Of a stretch of 64,000 bases of DNA, positions 11,765-22,209 are shown one piece after another. Location of the stretch: positions 62,001 through 126,000 of the forward strand of contig JASANG010000625.1 in assembly GCA_030248215.1 (NCBI GenBank). Reading direction: 5' to 3'. Below the pieces are notes generated by a model. That model worked only from the letters and a program-made list of their open reading frames with translations, was not told where the DNA came from and did not search any database. Every line of letters begins with the position of its first letter. Positions within the stretch are counted from its first letter, which is position 1. This stretch comes from Enoplolaimus lenunculus. Taxonomy: Eukaryota > Nematoda > Enoplea > Enoplida > Thoracostomopsidae. The translations under genes were made by a program, and so were the position numbers.

Positions 11765-12112
11765 CAGTCAAAATAAAACGGAAAACGAATATTGAAGTGT
11801 AACAGTTTCATAGAAGCTGTATTTTTCTGCTATTAATACAAGTGAAGCGTGCAAATATTCTTTTGGTTTTGTAAAATTTTTGAAGAAAAATAGCGGATGC
11901 ACCAAAATTTTGAAGATTTTGGATAAATATTATAATTTTTATTTCATATCGAACAATTGCAGCATATATATGTAATCAAATATTTCAAGATGTATACGTG
12001 ATTTTTAACAAACTTTGAGTATAAAAATTGACACAATTTCCAGGTATTTCTATAACGGAAAAAGAAACGGATACAGATTTTTACCGGAAACAGATATCCG
12101 GCTGGCACCCTG
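11765..12112 (-). mobile_element. GATATCCGGTT-ended element, related to 61843-62216
   Basis: Reads as the reverse of the 61843-62216 copy: AAACGGAAAACGAATATTGAAG on the left, CGGAAACAGATATCCGGCTGGCACCCT on the right, with a shared AT-rich middle (CGAACAATTGCAGCATATAT). Its outer ends match the AGGGTGYAACCGG family. Confidence 0.6.
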
Positions 12113-12494
12113 CCTAATCCCAATTAGTGGTTATTCAAGCTTACTCGCTAAATTAGTTCTCTAAAGATTCTCTCAGAATTACGAAAGCTGACACAAAATA
12201 ACACAACAGCCAATTTTTTCACATTCCCGAAGCGAAAAAAGTTGTATCATTTTTGTCGACGAAGCGTTCGAATGCCGGATTTAGCTCAAAGTAAACGAAC
12301 TAAAAAAATCAACGGTGATATCAACCGAATCTGAGTCAAATTTACCCCAGTTTCAACGGTGAATGGCAGATGGTATGGTGAAGGTGACGCAACCCAAAGA
12401 CGTACGTCCACATCGCACAAATTTGCCGTTGCAACACCTGAGCTCGCGTTCAAAATTTTTAAAAGTGCCAAACAAGGAGTTACCGTCATTCTTT

Positions 12495-12577
12495 CCGCTC
12501 CCTGCTCCTATCGGGCACGAGCCGCTCCCTGCTCCTACCGGGCCCGTATCCGCTCCCTGCTCCTACCGTGCCCGTAG
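12495..12577 (+). repeat. three-copy tandem repeat of about 28 bp
   Basis: CCGCTCCCTGCTCCTAYCGG is repeated three times head to tail with minor changes. The last unit runs directly into the CCCGTAGCC end of the element that follows. Confidence 0.8.
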
Positions 12578-12727
12578 CCAAGAGGGGGCGCCAGGGGGAG
12601 GCTCAGCGCAACTGGATAAATTTTTGCCAAAATTTTCATCCTTGCTTGTGAGTCATGAAAGCTCTAGAGTGCCCTCCTGCACAATTTTTAGCTCCCCCCT
12701 AGCAAGTTGAGCTGGCCATGGCCCTGA
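12569..12727 (+). mobile_element. CCCGTAGCC-ended short element, copy 1
   Basis: Starts GCCCGTAGCCAAG, contains AAATTTTTGCC, CCTTGCTTGTGAGTCAT and CAATTTTTAGC blocks, and ends CTAGCAAGTTGAGCTGGCCATGG. Other copies lie at 37989-38150, 60122-60264, 62412-62552 and 63668-63828. Confidence 0.65.
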
Positions 12728-12767
12728 CACCTACGCTGGTGGGTAATAATTTGCGAATTCATCCTTC

Positions 12768-12974
12768 ATGAAAAAATGGGGAGTCAAATTGACTCTCTCG
12801 GAAATAGGCTTTTCCTGACTACACAAACTGAGTCAAATTCGACTCCGCCAGAGTCAAACGTGCGACATAGTGAATCGAATGCGACTCTGGCGGAGTCAAA
12901 TTTGACTCAGTTGTGTAGTCAGGAAAAGCCTATTTCCGAGAGAGTCAATTTGACTCCCCATTTTATACAGTGTT
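12768..12974. mobile_element. GAGTC palindromic element, copy 3
   Basis: Near-perfect palindrome: AAAATGGGGAGTCAAATTGA on the left and CAATTTGACTCCCCATTTT on the right, each followed inward by the AATAGGCTTTTCCTGACTAC block and a GACTCCGCCAGAGTC-type centre. Confidence 0.8.
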
Positions 12975-13281
12975 CCAAAACATGACTTCTGAAATCATAG
13001 GGACACGGTAGTGTCACTATTATATGTTTCTTCCAAAAGTGTTCACGTCTCTCTTATGTTTCTATCAAAAGTCTATTATTTCTACTATTCTGTTTTGGTG
13101 GTATTTATATACAAACGTATGTCGTTCAAGATCATGGCAACCGGTGTTCATGCGCTATATTCAAAGAAAAAATTGTCGAAGTATTAAACGTAAACGTTTT
13201 CATAAGAATCGGAAGCGCAAAGTTTCGCCTTTGTATTTGAATTCAAATCTTGTCGCAAGGTGTTCTACAGAATCGTAGATT

Positions 13282-13286
13282 GTAAC
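13282..13286. other. 5-bp target-site duplication, left copy
   Basis: GTAAC directly precedes the left LTR and is repeated at 17701-17705 directly after the right LTR. Confidence 0.85.
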
Positions 13287-13441
13287 TGTAACGTTCAAGG
13301 AAAAACTTTTAAAAACATTCGAATTCAGAATAAAATAAATTAAATATGATGAAGTTTAAAAAAAATCAAAATTTGACAGTTAGTTGGAGTCAATAAAATA
13401 TTAAAGTTTTATTTTAAAAAATCAATTAATGACACGTTGCA
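13287..13441 (+). repeat. left LTR, 155 bp
   Basis: Starts TGTAACGTTCAAGG and ends ACACGTTGCA. It contains AATAAAATAAATTAAATATG and GTCAATAAAATATT, possible polyadenylation signals. Nearly identical to the right LTR. Confidence 0.93.
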
Positions 13442-13444
13442 TTT

Positions 13445-13464
13445 TGGTGAGCCCGACGTGATCG
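13445..13464 (+). promoter_or_regulatory. primer-binding site, tRNA-Trp type
   Basis: TGGTGAGCCCGACGTGATCG starts three bases after the left LTR and matches, with about one difference, the complement of the 3' end of animal tRNA-Trp as I know it. CsRn1-clade elements are known to use tRNA-Trp. Confidence 0.75.
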
Positions 13465-13479
13465 GCAAAAGTCTACACA

Positions 13480-14813
13480 GTGTTTGTTCAAACGTCAAAT
13501 CAAATTGTTCTGGCAAAAAGCAATTATTTGTTCAAAATGGTCCAATTCGTTTCGATAGCATTAACGTTTGCGCTACGACTATATTGTTACCAAAATTTCG
13601 GTTGCAATTATAATGTAATGGAATGGGATAACTTAACTTTTTCGGATATGATAGCAATTTCGCTGATACTTGGGCAATCGTATGCAAAACTGATGTACTG
13701 TAAGTCCAACTTTTATAGCAAAAACATCAAGTTGGTCACTGTACAGAGCTCAATGTCGACAATTTGAAATTCTAGACAAGCTACTGCATTAAGGTTGTTG
13801 TTAATTTTGTCTGGGAATGTCGAACTCAACCCAGGACCTGTCAATTTGTCAAATTGCAGTAAGTCGACATTGGAACAAATTTTGCAAACACTAAATGAAG
13901 ATGATGAGAATTTTCAAATGCCTCCGACCAAACGCCTAATAATTGAAACTTTGGATCAATTGGATCAACTTGCCGTAAAGCTTGCAATTAATTTAGTCGA
14001 ACAGAAAAATAATCAGCAAGAAAACCCTGTTTTTAACCACAGCGCTGCGAAGTCAATTAAGTTGCCTGAATTTTATGAAAAAGACCCAAAAATTTGGTTT
14101 CTACAAGTTGAACAATTAATGACTGATGCAAATGACGATGTTAAATTAAACAGCCTTTTACGCGCTCTTCCAACACACATTATTGATGAAAGTGGAGCAA
14201 AATTAACAGACGGTTTTGATATGATCAAAAATTGCGTGATTTCTCATTACGGTGACAGTCAAAACCAACAGTTACGGAAGCTTTTAGAAACGCAGCAATT
14301 AGGAGACAAAAACCATCTGCTATATTAAGACAAATGCAGCGTTTAGCTCCTAACCACCACGAACTAGTCCGGTTGCGTTTTCTAGAAATGCTGCCAGAAA
14401 GCGTGCGAGTTGTCTGAATTTCTCTAGATGGTGTTAGCACAGAAAAGCTTGCTGAAACTGCAGATAAAATTATGGAACAAATCCCAAATAATAATTACGT
14501 TCAAGCCGTAAATTACAATAACCAAATGTCGAGTATGGAAAGCCTAACGAAAACAGTTTTAGACTTAACGCAAAGTGTAAACGCATTAATGGTTGCGGTA
14601 AAACAAAAGTCTAGGTCACGTAGTCGCAACAATTCTAGAAATAGATCAGCGAGTCGGAATCGGTCTGAATCTCGCACGCGACGATTTAACCCAGACGGCA
14701 AATTCTGCTTCTATCATTTTCGATTTGGGAAACAGGCAAACAAATGTGAACAACCATGCGCCTGGATCAACAACTTTACAAAATCGGAAAACCCAGACAC
14801 TCCGTCTCTGTAG
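13480..14813 (+). pseudogene. gag-like region of the LTR element
   Basis: Contains, in order, a short hydrophobic leader stretch, a 2A-like motif, a helical capsid-like region (with FYEKDPKIWF and LLRALPTHI), an Arg/Ser-rich stretch near 14610-14690, and a C-x2-H-x9-C-x3-C knuckle near 14704-14763, the C-H-C-C form described for CsRn1 elements. The region is interrupted and is a fossil. Confidence 0.8.
13813..13839 (+). other. 2A-like peptide motif GNVELNPGP
   Basis: Encodes GNVELNPGP, which fits the D/N-V-E-x-N-P-G-P signature of 2A ribosome-skipping peptides and is preceded by a hydrophobic LLILS run as usual. N replaces the common D. Known 2A sequences separate the GP and P residues during translation. 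Activity here is inferred, not shown. Confidence 0.7.
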
Positions 14814-17290
14814 CGGCGATGGGCGGAGTTAACACAATACATATCGCCGCAAGCATAGTTGGCCAGTTTTTGGTTGACAGCGGCAGCGTCAAAAGTTTCT
14901 TGCCAATCAGATTTAATGATTCATCATGCACAAAACAGACTAGCAATTTTGTTGCTGCTAACGGCAGCGAAGTCCGCACTGCTGGAATAAAACTTCTCAA
15001 ATTTTATATTCCATGTCTAAACCGTTCTTTCGAATGGAATTTTATAGTGGCTGACGTTATTCAACCGATACTGGGTTTTGATTTTCTCAGTGCATACGGA
15101 TTGTTACTGGACTGTGCAACAAATAGTTTGATTCAGAAACAAGAATTAAGTAACAATTTACAACGGCACACGGCAACTGTAGATATTAGTTGCACCACAG
15201 TTTGTGCTCTTAAACCAAAAACATACGGCACAGAAATTGCAAAATTAATGCAACAATATGCAAGTGTATTTGGTCCAATATCACCAAATCATAAAATTTG
15301 TCACCCAATTGTACATCATATCGTGACAAATGGAACACCTGTTTTTTCCAGACCCAGAAGATTATTTGGAGAAAAGTTAACAATTGCAAAACAAACGTTT
15401 CATAAATTAGAAAACCAAGGTGTTGTATATAGAGGCGAAAGTGCATGGGCTACGCCACTTCATATGGCGCCGAAACAAGACGCTAAAAATCCTTGGCGAC
15501 CATGTGGCGATTACAGACAATTAAATGTAATAACTGTTCCTGATAGGTACCCGATGCCAAATATTGAAGATTTGACAAATGATTTACAAGGATGCAAGAT
15601 ATTTTCAAAGTTAGATCTTGTATCTGCATTTAACCAAATACCTGTAGCACAGGAAGACCAACAAAAAACTGCCATTACGACTCCATTTGGTTTGTTTATT
15701 TATCGTCGTATGCCATTTGGATTAAGAAATGCCTCTCAAACATTTCAACGATTAATGGACTTGGCATTAAAAGTTTTTTCATTCGCAAAAGCTTATATAG
15801 ATGATAGCTAGTAAAACCGAAGCTGAGCATATAGATCATTTAAATATTATATTTAAACGTTTGCAGGAATTCGGTTTGCGATTAAAAGCAGAAAAATGCC
15901 GATTCTTTCAACATTCAGTTAATTTCATTGGTACAGAAATATCTGCAAACGGATTCAAACCAATTATTAACAAACTGAATGCAATTGATCAATATGAATT
16001 ATACCTCAAACCATACGAGAGTTAAAACGGTTTCTCGGAATGGCTGGATTTTATCATAGATTTGTGAAAGATTTTTCAAAATTAGCAACTCCACTTACCA
16101 CTCTGACAAGAAATTGCAAGTCAAAATCTAGCGCAGTTATAAAATGGGACAATATTAGTAAGCAAGCGTTTGCTGACCTTAAAGTTGCACTCAAGAACAG
16201 CGCAACTTTATCTTTTCCGCGCAAAAATGCAACATTCGAACTAACAACTGACGCATCAAATGTTGCAGTTGGTGCAGTTTTACACCAAATTACATATGAT
16301 AATAAGGAACCGATAGCGTTCTTTTCAGCAAAATTAACCGAAATTGAAACAAAAAAATCAGTTTTTGATCGTGAACATTTGGCAATTTACCTCAGTTTGA
16401 AACGATTTAGTTGGTTACTAGGACAACCGTTGGTAATTAAAACAGATCATAAACCGTTAACAACGGCATTACGAAAGTTAAATCCAACACCACAACAAAG
16501 TCGATGGTTGTCATATATTGCCGAATTTACCGACGACATTCAGCATCTATCTGGAGTGGACAATATTGTTGGGGATGCTCTATCGCGTTCAATTTCAAAC
16601 GTATCTTTGTCAGACGATGTAAATATGGCAAAATTGCAGTTTGAGGATAAATCATTGCAACAATTTTTCGCAAACACATCACTAAAGCTGAGTAAAATTC
16701 CGTACAATTATTATATATTATACTGTTATTCGTCAAAGTGCATATTACGTCCTTATGTACCAACAAAACTTAGATATAAACTGTTCCAAGACTTACATAA
16801 TTTATCACATCCCGGAGCAAAAGCCACCCTTAAGCTAATCGCTGAAAAATACATATGGCCCGGCATTAACAAGGATGTGAAACTCTGGTCAAAACATTGT
16901 GAACAATGTCAAAAATCCAAGGTAACTCGGCATACAAAATCAACTATTAGCACAATTCCTCTTACGTCTCGATTTCATACAATTCACATTGATATAGTAG
17001 GAAAACTTCCTCCGTCAAAAGGCTACAATTATTTAATTACAGTTATTGATCGCTTTACTCGATGGGCTGAAGTTATAGCGGTCACTGATATTTCAACAAG
17101 CACCGTTGCAAAAGCTTTACTGCATGGCTGGATAAGCCGTTTTGGCGTGCCACGCACAATCATTTCGGACAGAGGATGTCAGTTTGAATCAGCATTGTGG
17201 ATGAACCTAATGTACGTGCTTGGAATTCAACGAAAACGAACAACTGCTTATCACCCTGCATGCAACGGAGCCATCGAACGATTTAACTGA
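14814..17290 (+). pseudogene. pol-like region: protease, RT, RNase H, integrase
   Basis: Recognisable parts in order: aspartic protease core VDSGS near 14.87 kb; reverse transcriptase with FSKLDLVSAF and YIDD near 15.6-15.8 kb; RNase H with TDAS and KTDHKPL near 16.25-16.47 kb; integrase with an HHCC zinc region (ending CEQC) near 16.8-16.9 kb and core residues in HIDIVG, ISDRG and AIERFN. Integrase after RNase H defines Ty3/gypsy. The region is broken in several places and is a fossil. Confidence 0.9.
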
Positions 17291-17530
17291 ACACTATAGA
17301 ACGCGCTACGTGCTAAATGCACGGGTCCAAACTGGATAGATTTTTTACCAATTATATTGCTTGGTTTGCGAGTATCCCCAAACAACGATGGTTTTAGTCC
17401 TGCACAAAAAGTATATGGTTCTTCTTTGGAGCTACCACAACAATGCAACGTGTCATTAATTGATTTTTTAAAATAAAACCGTGAAATTCAATACCAAGCC
17501 TCAAATCAAATTGATATAGGAATCCACCTT

Positions 17531-17545
17531 TTCCGAAGGGGGTGA
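17531..17545 (+). promoter_or_regulatory. polypurine stretch before the right LTR
   Basis: GAAGGGGGTGA abuts the TG of the right LTR, the expected place for the plus-strand primer. Confidence 0.6.
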
Positions 17546-17700
17546 TGTAACGTTCAAGGAAAAACTTTTAAAAACATTCGAATTCAGAATAAAATAAATT
17601 AAATATGATGAAGTTTAAAAAAAATCAAAATTTGACAGTTAGTTGGAGTCAATAAAATATTAAAGTTTTATTTAAAAAAATCAATTAATGACACGTTGCA
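17546..17700 (+). repeat. right LTR, 155 bp
   Basis: Same ends as the left LTR, with about one difference seen, in the ATTTTAAAAAA run. Followed by GTAAC. Confidence 0.93.
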
Positions 17701-17705
17701 GTAAC

Positions 17706-18976
17706 AATCCAATTTTTTATGTGCTACATAAGTTATCTCAACCATATACGTTAAGCTATTTATTTAACGAAAATACTACTGTTTAGTACGTATATATGCG
17801 AAACAGCTAGTTTTTATGTGTATTTTTTCCCAAGGCGCGTTTTTGAAAACGTAGACGTAACCTCAAGTTGTCGAAAACTGTTTATTTACGAGCTAGAACC
17901 TTATGGCTGCAAAGCTTTTCATTCAAAGTGGTGGTCCCTTAAAGTTTAACATTTTATTATATAAAACATACAAACCTTCTCCAAATTTGTGCAACGAATA
18001 ACATTAGTAAAGCTTATATTTTGCGAATATGTGAATGATAGAGACTCTTTATAAATCTGTGCGTGTTTTAATAATTTTACACTTTTTATTTATTTCGTAG
18101 TAGGTGCGTAGATTTTACATTCGCGTGGGTTTTTTTCTAAACCTAGATTTACATTTAAGCTCAAAGTTTACGCGTAAAGTACAGATATCAGTTTTGATTT
18201 ACTGCTCGATGTATTATTGGTAGCACCAAGTTGAGCACTGAAATGTCCAAAACTCGGTTTAGAATATTTGAAGAAATTTTCACGTGCAAAATTAACACCA
18301 TTAATTTAATAAGGTTCCCAAAGCAAGCAGTCTCTTTCAAAAACGTGACGCTCGAACACAGCGGGCTCTCATTATAGTATGAACCAGCCCAGATTTTTCA
18401 GGCCCACGCCCGGCAGCCTTAGTTTTTCGTTTTCGAAAAGAAAACAAGAATAAGTTACAAAGCAAACCTTATAGTTGCGGATTCGCAGTTTTGACTGGGG
18501 ATGCAGCATGTTTCACAAAATATTTGTTGCAGCCATATTTTTAAATGCTGCGCATTCCAATTATATATTTAACGCAATTCATGTGTGAAATACAAAATTG
18601 AAAGTATCGGAATCAGTATTCTTCCAAAATACCGATTACAATAGCGATACCGATGTATTGGTTCTACACTACAATGCAGCATAAAATCAGTTTTCACTAG
18701 AGCAAGTACTTATCAATTGTATTGATTTCTATTTGAATTCAAACAATTTATATGAATTAAAATATATTAGCATTATAAATTGAGCGAGTTACCTAATAAA
18801 TAAAAATGAAATTAGGAAATCGCGACTTTTGTGATTGTGAAAATGTAGTTTTTAATTTTCATGGAAATATAGCTTAGCAGTTCTAAAACAATTATAACGT
18901 GAGTATATATAACTTTAAATTTGACTTTTTCGCACTTAAGGTAAATTTACATCAAATTTCTTCCTAAAACTTAGTA
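17706..18976. other. no gene recognised
   Basis: AT-rich DNA. A short frame from 18508 has a hydrophobic start but a better first exon for the downstream gene exists at 22210. No repeats shared elsewhere were noticed. Confidence 0.4.
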
Positions 18977-20105
18977 ACTAGAATGAAAAGTGCCCCGATG
19001 TGGCCATAGAAAACGATATGTTTCGGGTAGTAAGATTTTTAGTTCAATACCGCTAGTATTACAATTTCCATGCATGCGTATAAAGTTGTAAAACTAGATT
19101 AATTTGATGCCAATCAGCGTCCTCCCGAAACACAACACAACAATACTATAAAATTAATAAAAGTTAAATCATTGAGTTTGATTGACTGCGTAACGGAAAC
19201 ATATCCGCAACTTTTTCGGAGATAAGTTACAATAGATCGTAAAGTGTCCCGACGAGGCTATAGAAAACGATAACGCATCAAGTTTTGGAGCTGTATAAAT
19301 TTTGTACCGTACAGTGCCCTCTCCATACTTGGCTAAACGGTACCCAGATTTTAAACTTTTAAAACATTAAAATATTTGAGTGAGTACGTAGCGAAACAAT
19401 ATTTGCAACTTTGATGACGAAATCTGCGTTGTATTCCAATGACGGCCAATGTAAAGATCAGGGGCGGAACGCTTTTCTGCGGGACTAGAATAGAATAAGC
19501 TTAAGGTTTAGATTAATTTTTGGTTGGCTTAGGATTAGGATTATGCTCTCTTACGCTTAGGTTTAGGCTTAGGAATATGCTGATGCTAACGCTTATGCTT
19601 AGGATTAGGAATAGGCTTATAATACTGATCCGCTCCTGTTCTTTACATTGAGCCAATTGACGAACAAACACGTTTTTAATATTGGGTCACCAGCATTTTA
19701 CGCTTAATTTCTACTTATATACTCTGTTTAAAACCCAAAATTTTTCTGCATATATTCGAAACTTCAGTTTACTAAGTGCAAGAAACTAATGTCACGAGTG
19801 TGTACTCAAATTTTTTACATCAACCATAATTCGTCATTTGTATTCTAGTATTTACCCGCTGTCAGAGAAAGTTGCGGATATGTTTCCGTTACGCAGTCAA
19901 TCAAACTCAATGATTTAACTTTTATTAATTCTATAGTATTGTTGTGTCGTGTTTCGGGAGGACGCTGATTGGTATCAAATTAATCTAGTTTTAAAACTTT
20001 ATACGCATGCATGGAAATTGTAATACTAGCGGTATTGAACTAAAAATCTTACTACCCGAAACATATCGTTTTCTATGGCCACATCGGGGCACTTTTCATT
20101 CTAGT
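18977..20105. mobile_element. 1.13-kb foldback with about 238-bp arms
   Basis: The left arm 18977-19214 (ACTAGAATGAAAAGTGCCCC ... ATATCCGCAACTT) is repeated almost exactly as its reverse complement at 19867-20105. The arms share even long distinctive words such as CATGCATG and GGAGGACGCTGATTGG. The spacer of about 650 bp contains a Hex element and a weaker partial copy of the arm near 19216-19330. No transposase frame is visible. Confidence 0.85.
19444..19654 (+). mobile_element. Hex element nested in the 1.13-kb foldback
   Basis: Starts GGCCAATGTAAAGATCAGGG and ends CCTGTTCTTTACATTGAGCC. The hexamers here are degenerate (TTAGGATTAGG, CTTACGCTTAGG). Confidence 0.85.
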
Positions 20106-20214
20106 ATTCAAGTGTATATTATTGAAGACATATAAACAGTAAACTATCTGCTGCTGCGACACGCGATGCGAATGTTATCAATTTTTTAAAGGGCGGTGCA
20201 ACTGGTCTTGCGTT

Positions 20215-20300
20215 ATCACAGATTTATGCCTGGTGGTTAACGTATCTACCAATAGTGCCAGAGACCCAAGTTCGATCTCGGTCTTATCCACAGTTGCAGT
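20215..20300 (+). repeat. tRNA-like sequence, possible SINE head
   Basis: GCCTGGTGGTTAACG resembles a pol III A box and CAAGTTCGATCTCGG a B box, spaced about 40 bases apart. No complete cloverleaf can be drawn. Confidence 0.35.
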
Positions 20301-20372
20301 TGAAAATGACGTGTTCAAATATGTCAAATTCAAATTTAAGTTGACGTGAAAACTGAGTACACCTTAAAAATT

Positions 20373-20488
20373 GTGATTAAACTGACTCTCTGTAAAATAG
20401 GCTTTTCCTGACTGCACACACTGAGTAAAAAATCGAGTCCCCTAGAGTCGAATTGAGTCGAATTTGACTCACCATTTTTTGCAGTGTA
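20373..20488. mobile_element. GAGTC palindromic element, fragment
   Basis: Has AAAATAGGCTTTTCCTGACT, a GAGTCGAATTGAGTCGAATT centre and the right end ACCATTTTTTGCAGTGTA. The left terminus is gone. Confidence 0.6.
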
Positions 20489-20725
20489 GCTGATATTTTC
20501 GTTTAATGTTTGCAAATTTTTGTAAGCGTTGAAATTACTATTTTGCAGAGTTAATAGACAGGAGCAAAGCTAGGATTTGTGTTCGGAAGAATATATAACC
20601 TCGTGCAAAACAAAATTTTTTGACCTTTGAATCACATTCTAAAGCTTGTAAGGGATTTTTCGCATCATTCGCGAAGTTTCAAGACGGGACGTATTCCATC
20701 TATTCGTTTTCTTGTACACCCCCCG

Positions 20726-20935
20726 TACACTGCCAAAAATGGTTAGTCAAATTGACTCTCCGGAATATGCGCAACTGGACTACACAAACTGAGTAAATTT
20801 AACTCCACCAGAGTCAAACGTGCAACTTAGCGAGATTAGTTTGACTCTGATGGACTCGAATTTGACTCATTTTGTGGAGTCCCGTAGAGCCTATTTCGGA
20901 GAGACTCAATTTGACTCGCCATTTTTTGCAGTGTC
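20726..20935. mobile_element. GAGTC palindromic element, full copy
   Basis: TACACTGCCAAAAATGGTTA on the left pairs with GCCATTTTTTGCAGTGT on the right. Internal AGTCAAATTGACTCTCCG pairs with its counterpart at the other end. Confidence 0.8.
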
Positions 20936-21165
20936 AAACCAAATTGGCTTTGATTTTATTCTGCTATGATTGTATAAATCTCATAGCTTCTTATCAGTAA
21001 GCACGGATAACTTTTCAAGTTGTTTGTTGTTTGTGTCAACAATTTCAAAATCTTATCTTAAATTCAGTTTCGGTACTACCTTGTGACGGCTGATTTGGAT
21101 TTAGACGAAAATTTTTAAACTTTATGACCAGGATTTCTTCTATTTCATGCCAAAATATTACTAAT

Positions 21166-21527
21166 TAGCAGGGTGCAACCGGAGGTGAAAAATACCGGAG
21201 CCGGCGCCGGAGTCACAGGTGAAGCTAAATTAAGTAGTAAAAATGATGGTTAATTAGTTAATTTTCGCTAATACTTGCAATGTGTTGTTCTCAAGTTGTT
21301 TTGTGTTACGCAAATGTTCTGCGATATTTCAAAAATTCTTTCCTGAAAATTGTGACAGAAATAAAACTAAACGCGCTAAAGAGATAAATTTTGCAAAATT
21401 GTGCAAAATTTTACTACCAATACTGCCGGAACCTCCGGGAAAAATTTCACCGGAGCCGTAGCCGCAGCCGGAGGCTGATTTTCTGCCGCACCGGAGCCGG
21501 AAGCAGACCTCTGGTTGTACCCTGGTA
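21166..21527. mobile_element. AGGGTGCAACCGG-type inverted-repeat element, copy 2
   Basis: Left end TAGCAGGGTGCAACCGGAGG, right end CTCTGGTTGTACCCTGGTA. GC-rich CCGGAGCCGG blocks lie inside both ends around an AT-rich middle. Confidence 0.75.
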
Positions 21528-21644
21528 ATTAGGCTTCGAACAGTTTGTTTTAAGGCACATTTTCCAAAACGGATATACCCTGTAAGCAACTTAGGGCAAT
21601 CTTTGTAAGTGACTTAACATACAACGCATATCGTTCAAATATAC

Positions 21645-21832
21645 CGTGGTTATGCGCAGTGCAAAATCTCCCAAAAGACGTAAGAGTCCACTCAGACTCG
21701 ACCAGTCAGCTCATTTAGCTGCGTGTGTGGTGATATCCACCTCTTTACCCATGAAGATGCGTTTCGAATCCAAGCTTGAGATAAAGTTTGAATATGAAAT
21801 AGAAAATATTCATGTGACAAACGGTCAAGAGT
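21645..21832 (+). mobile_element. diverged TTAA/tRNA-like element
   Basis: Shares TATGCGCAGTGCAAAATCTCC, the AGACGTAAGAGTCC block, GTTTCGAATCC and GAAAATATTCATGTGA with the intact 263-bp copies, but the TTAACCC termini are lost. Confidence 0.55.
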
Positions 21833-22209
21833 TGACGTAAGCTTAGCTACTTCTACGAGCAAATAAGAATGCTTTTGAGACCAAACAGGTTGATTTGGTT
21901 CTGCAGATTGAGTGCACCAGTTTATTGACCAGCACCGGTTTAAACCTTCAATTCCGGGCACTTGTCCATTCTCCTACACTGAATTTGATAGACAACTGAC
22001 TACTGTTTCTTATTTTCCTAAGCCTGAACTTACTTTAGGCTTTTACTGTAGCACTAGGCAAATCCTAAGACAAAATACTAACATTGGTGCTTAAAAGCGC
22101 AAAACTTCAGCTTCGCCTTACGCTTTCAGAGACAAATTCTCAAAATCATTTGACGAAAAATTTTGGTTAGGATTTTGAGAAATTTATAGCATTTTACTAA
22201 TATACTTAA

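Larger units (their letters stand above)
13287..17700 (+). mobile_element. Ty3/gypsy LTR retrotransposon, CsRn1-like; broken copy
   Basis: A 4.4-kb element bounded by two 155-bp LTRs that begin TGTAAC and end GTTGCA, flanked by a 5-bp duplication. Order of parts: LTR, primer-binding site, gag-like region, protease, reverse transcriptase, RNase H, integrase, polypurine stretch, LTR; this is the Ty3/gypsy order. A primer site resembling the tRNA-Trp 3' end and a gag knuckle of the C-H-C-C type point to the CsRn1 clade. The LTRs differ at about one base in 155, so the insertion is young, yet the internal region has several (about four or five) interruptions and is treated as a fossil. A 2A-like motif lies near the start of the gag-like region. 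Confidence 0.92.

Noticed and set aside
13024-13278. 84-residue basic frame just before the LTR element
   Set aside because: No recognised domain, no splice or polyadenylation support, and it overlaps nothing conserved. It may be a chance frame.
18508-18582. ATG followed by a hydrophobic stretch (MFHKIFVAAIF) with a phase-0 GT, as first exon of progranulin
   Set aside because: The exon at 22210-22254 has a much stronger GTAAGT donor, a shorter intron, and gives a continuous signal peptide with exon 2.
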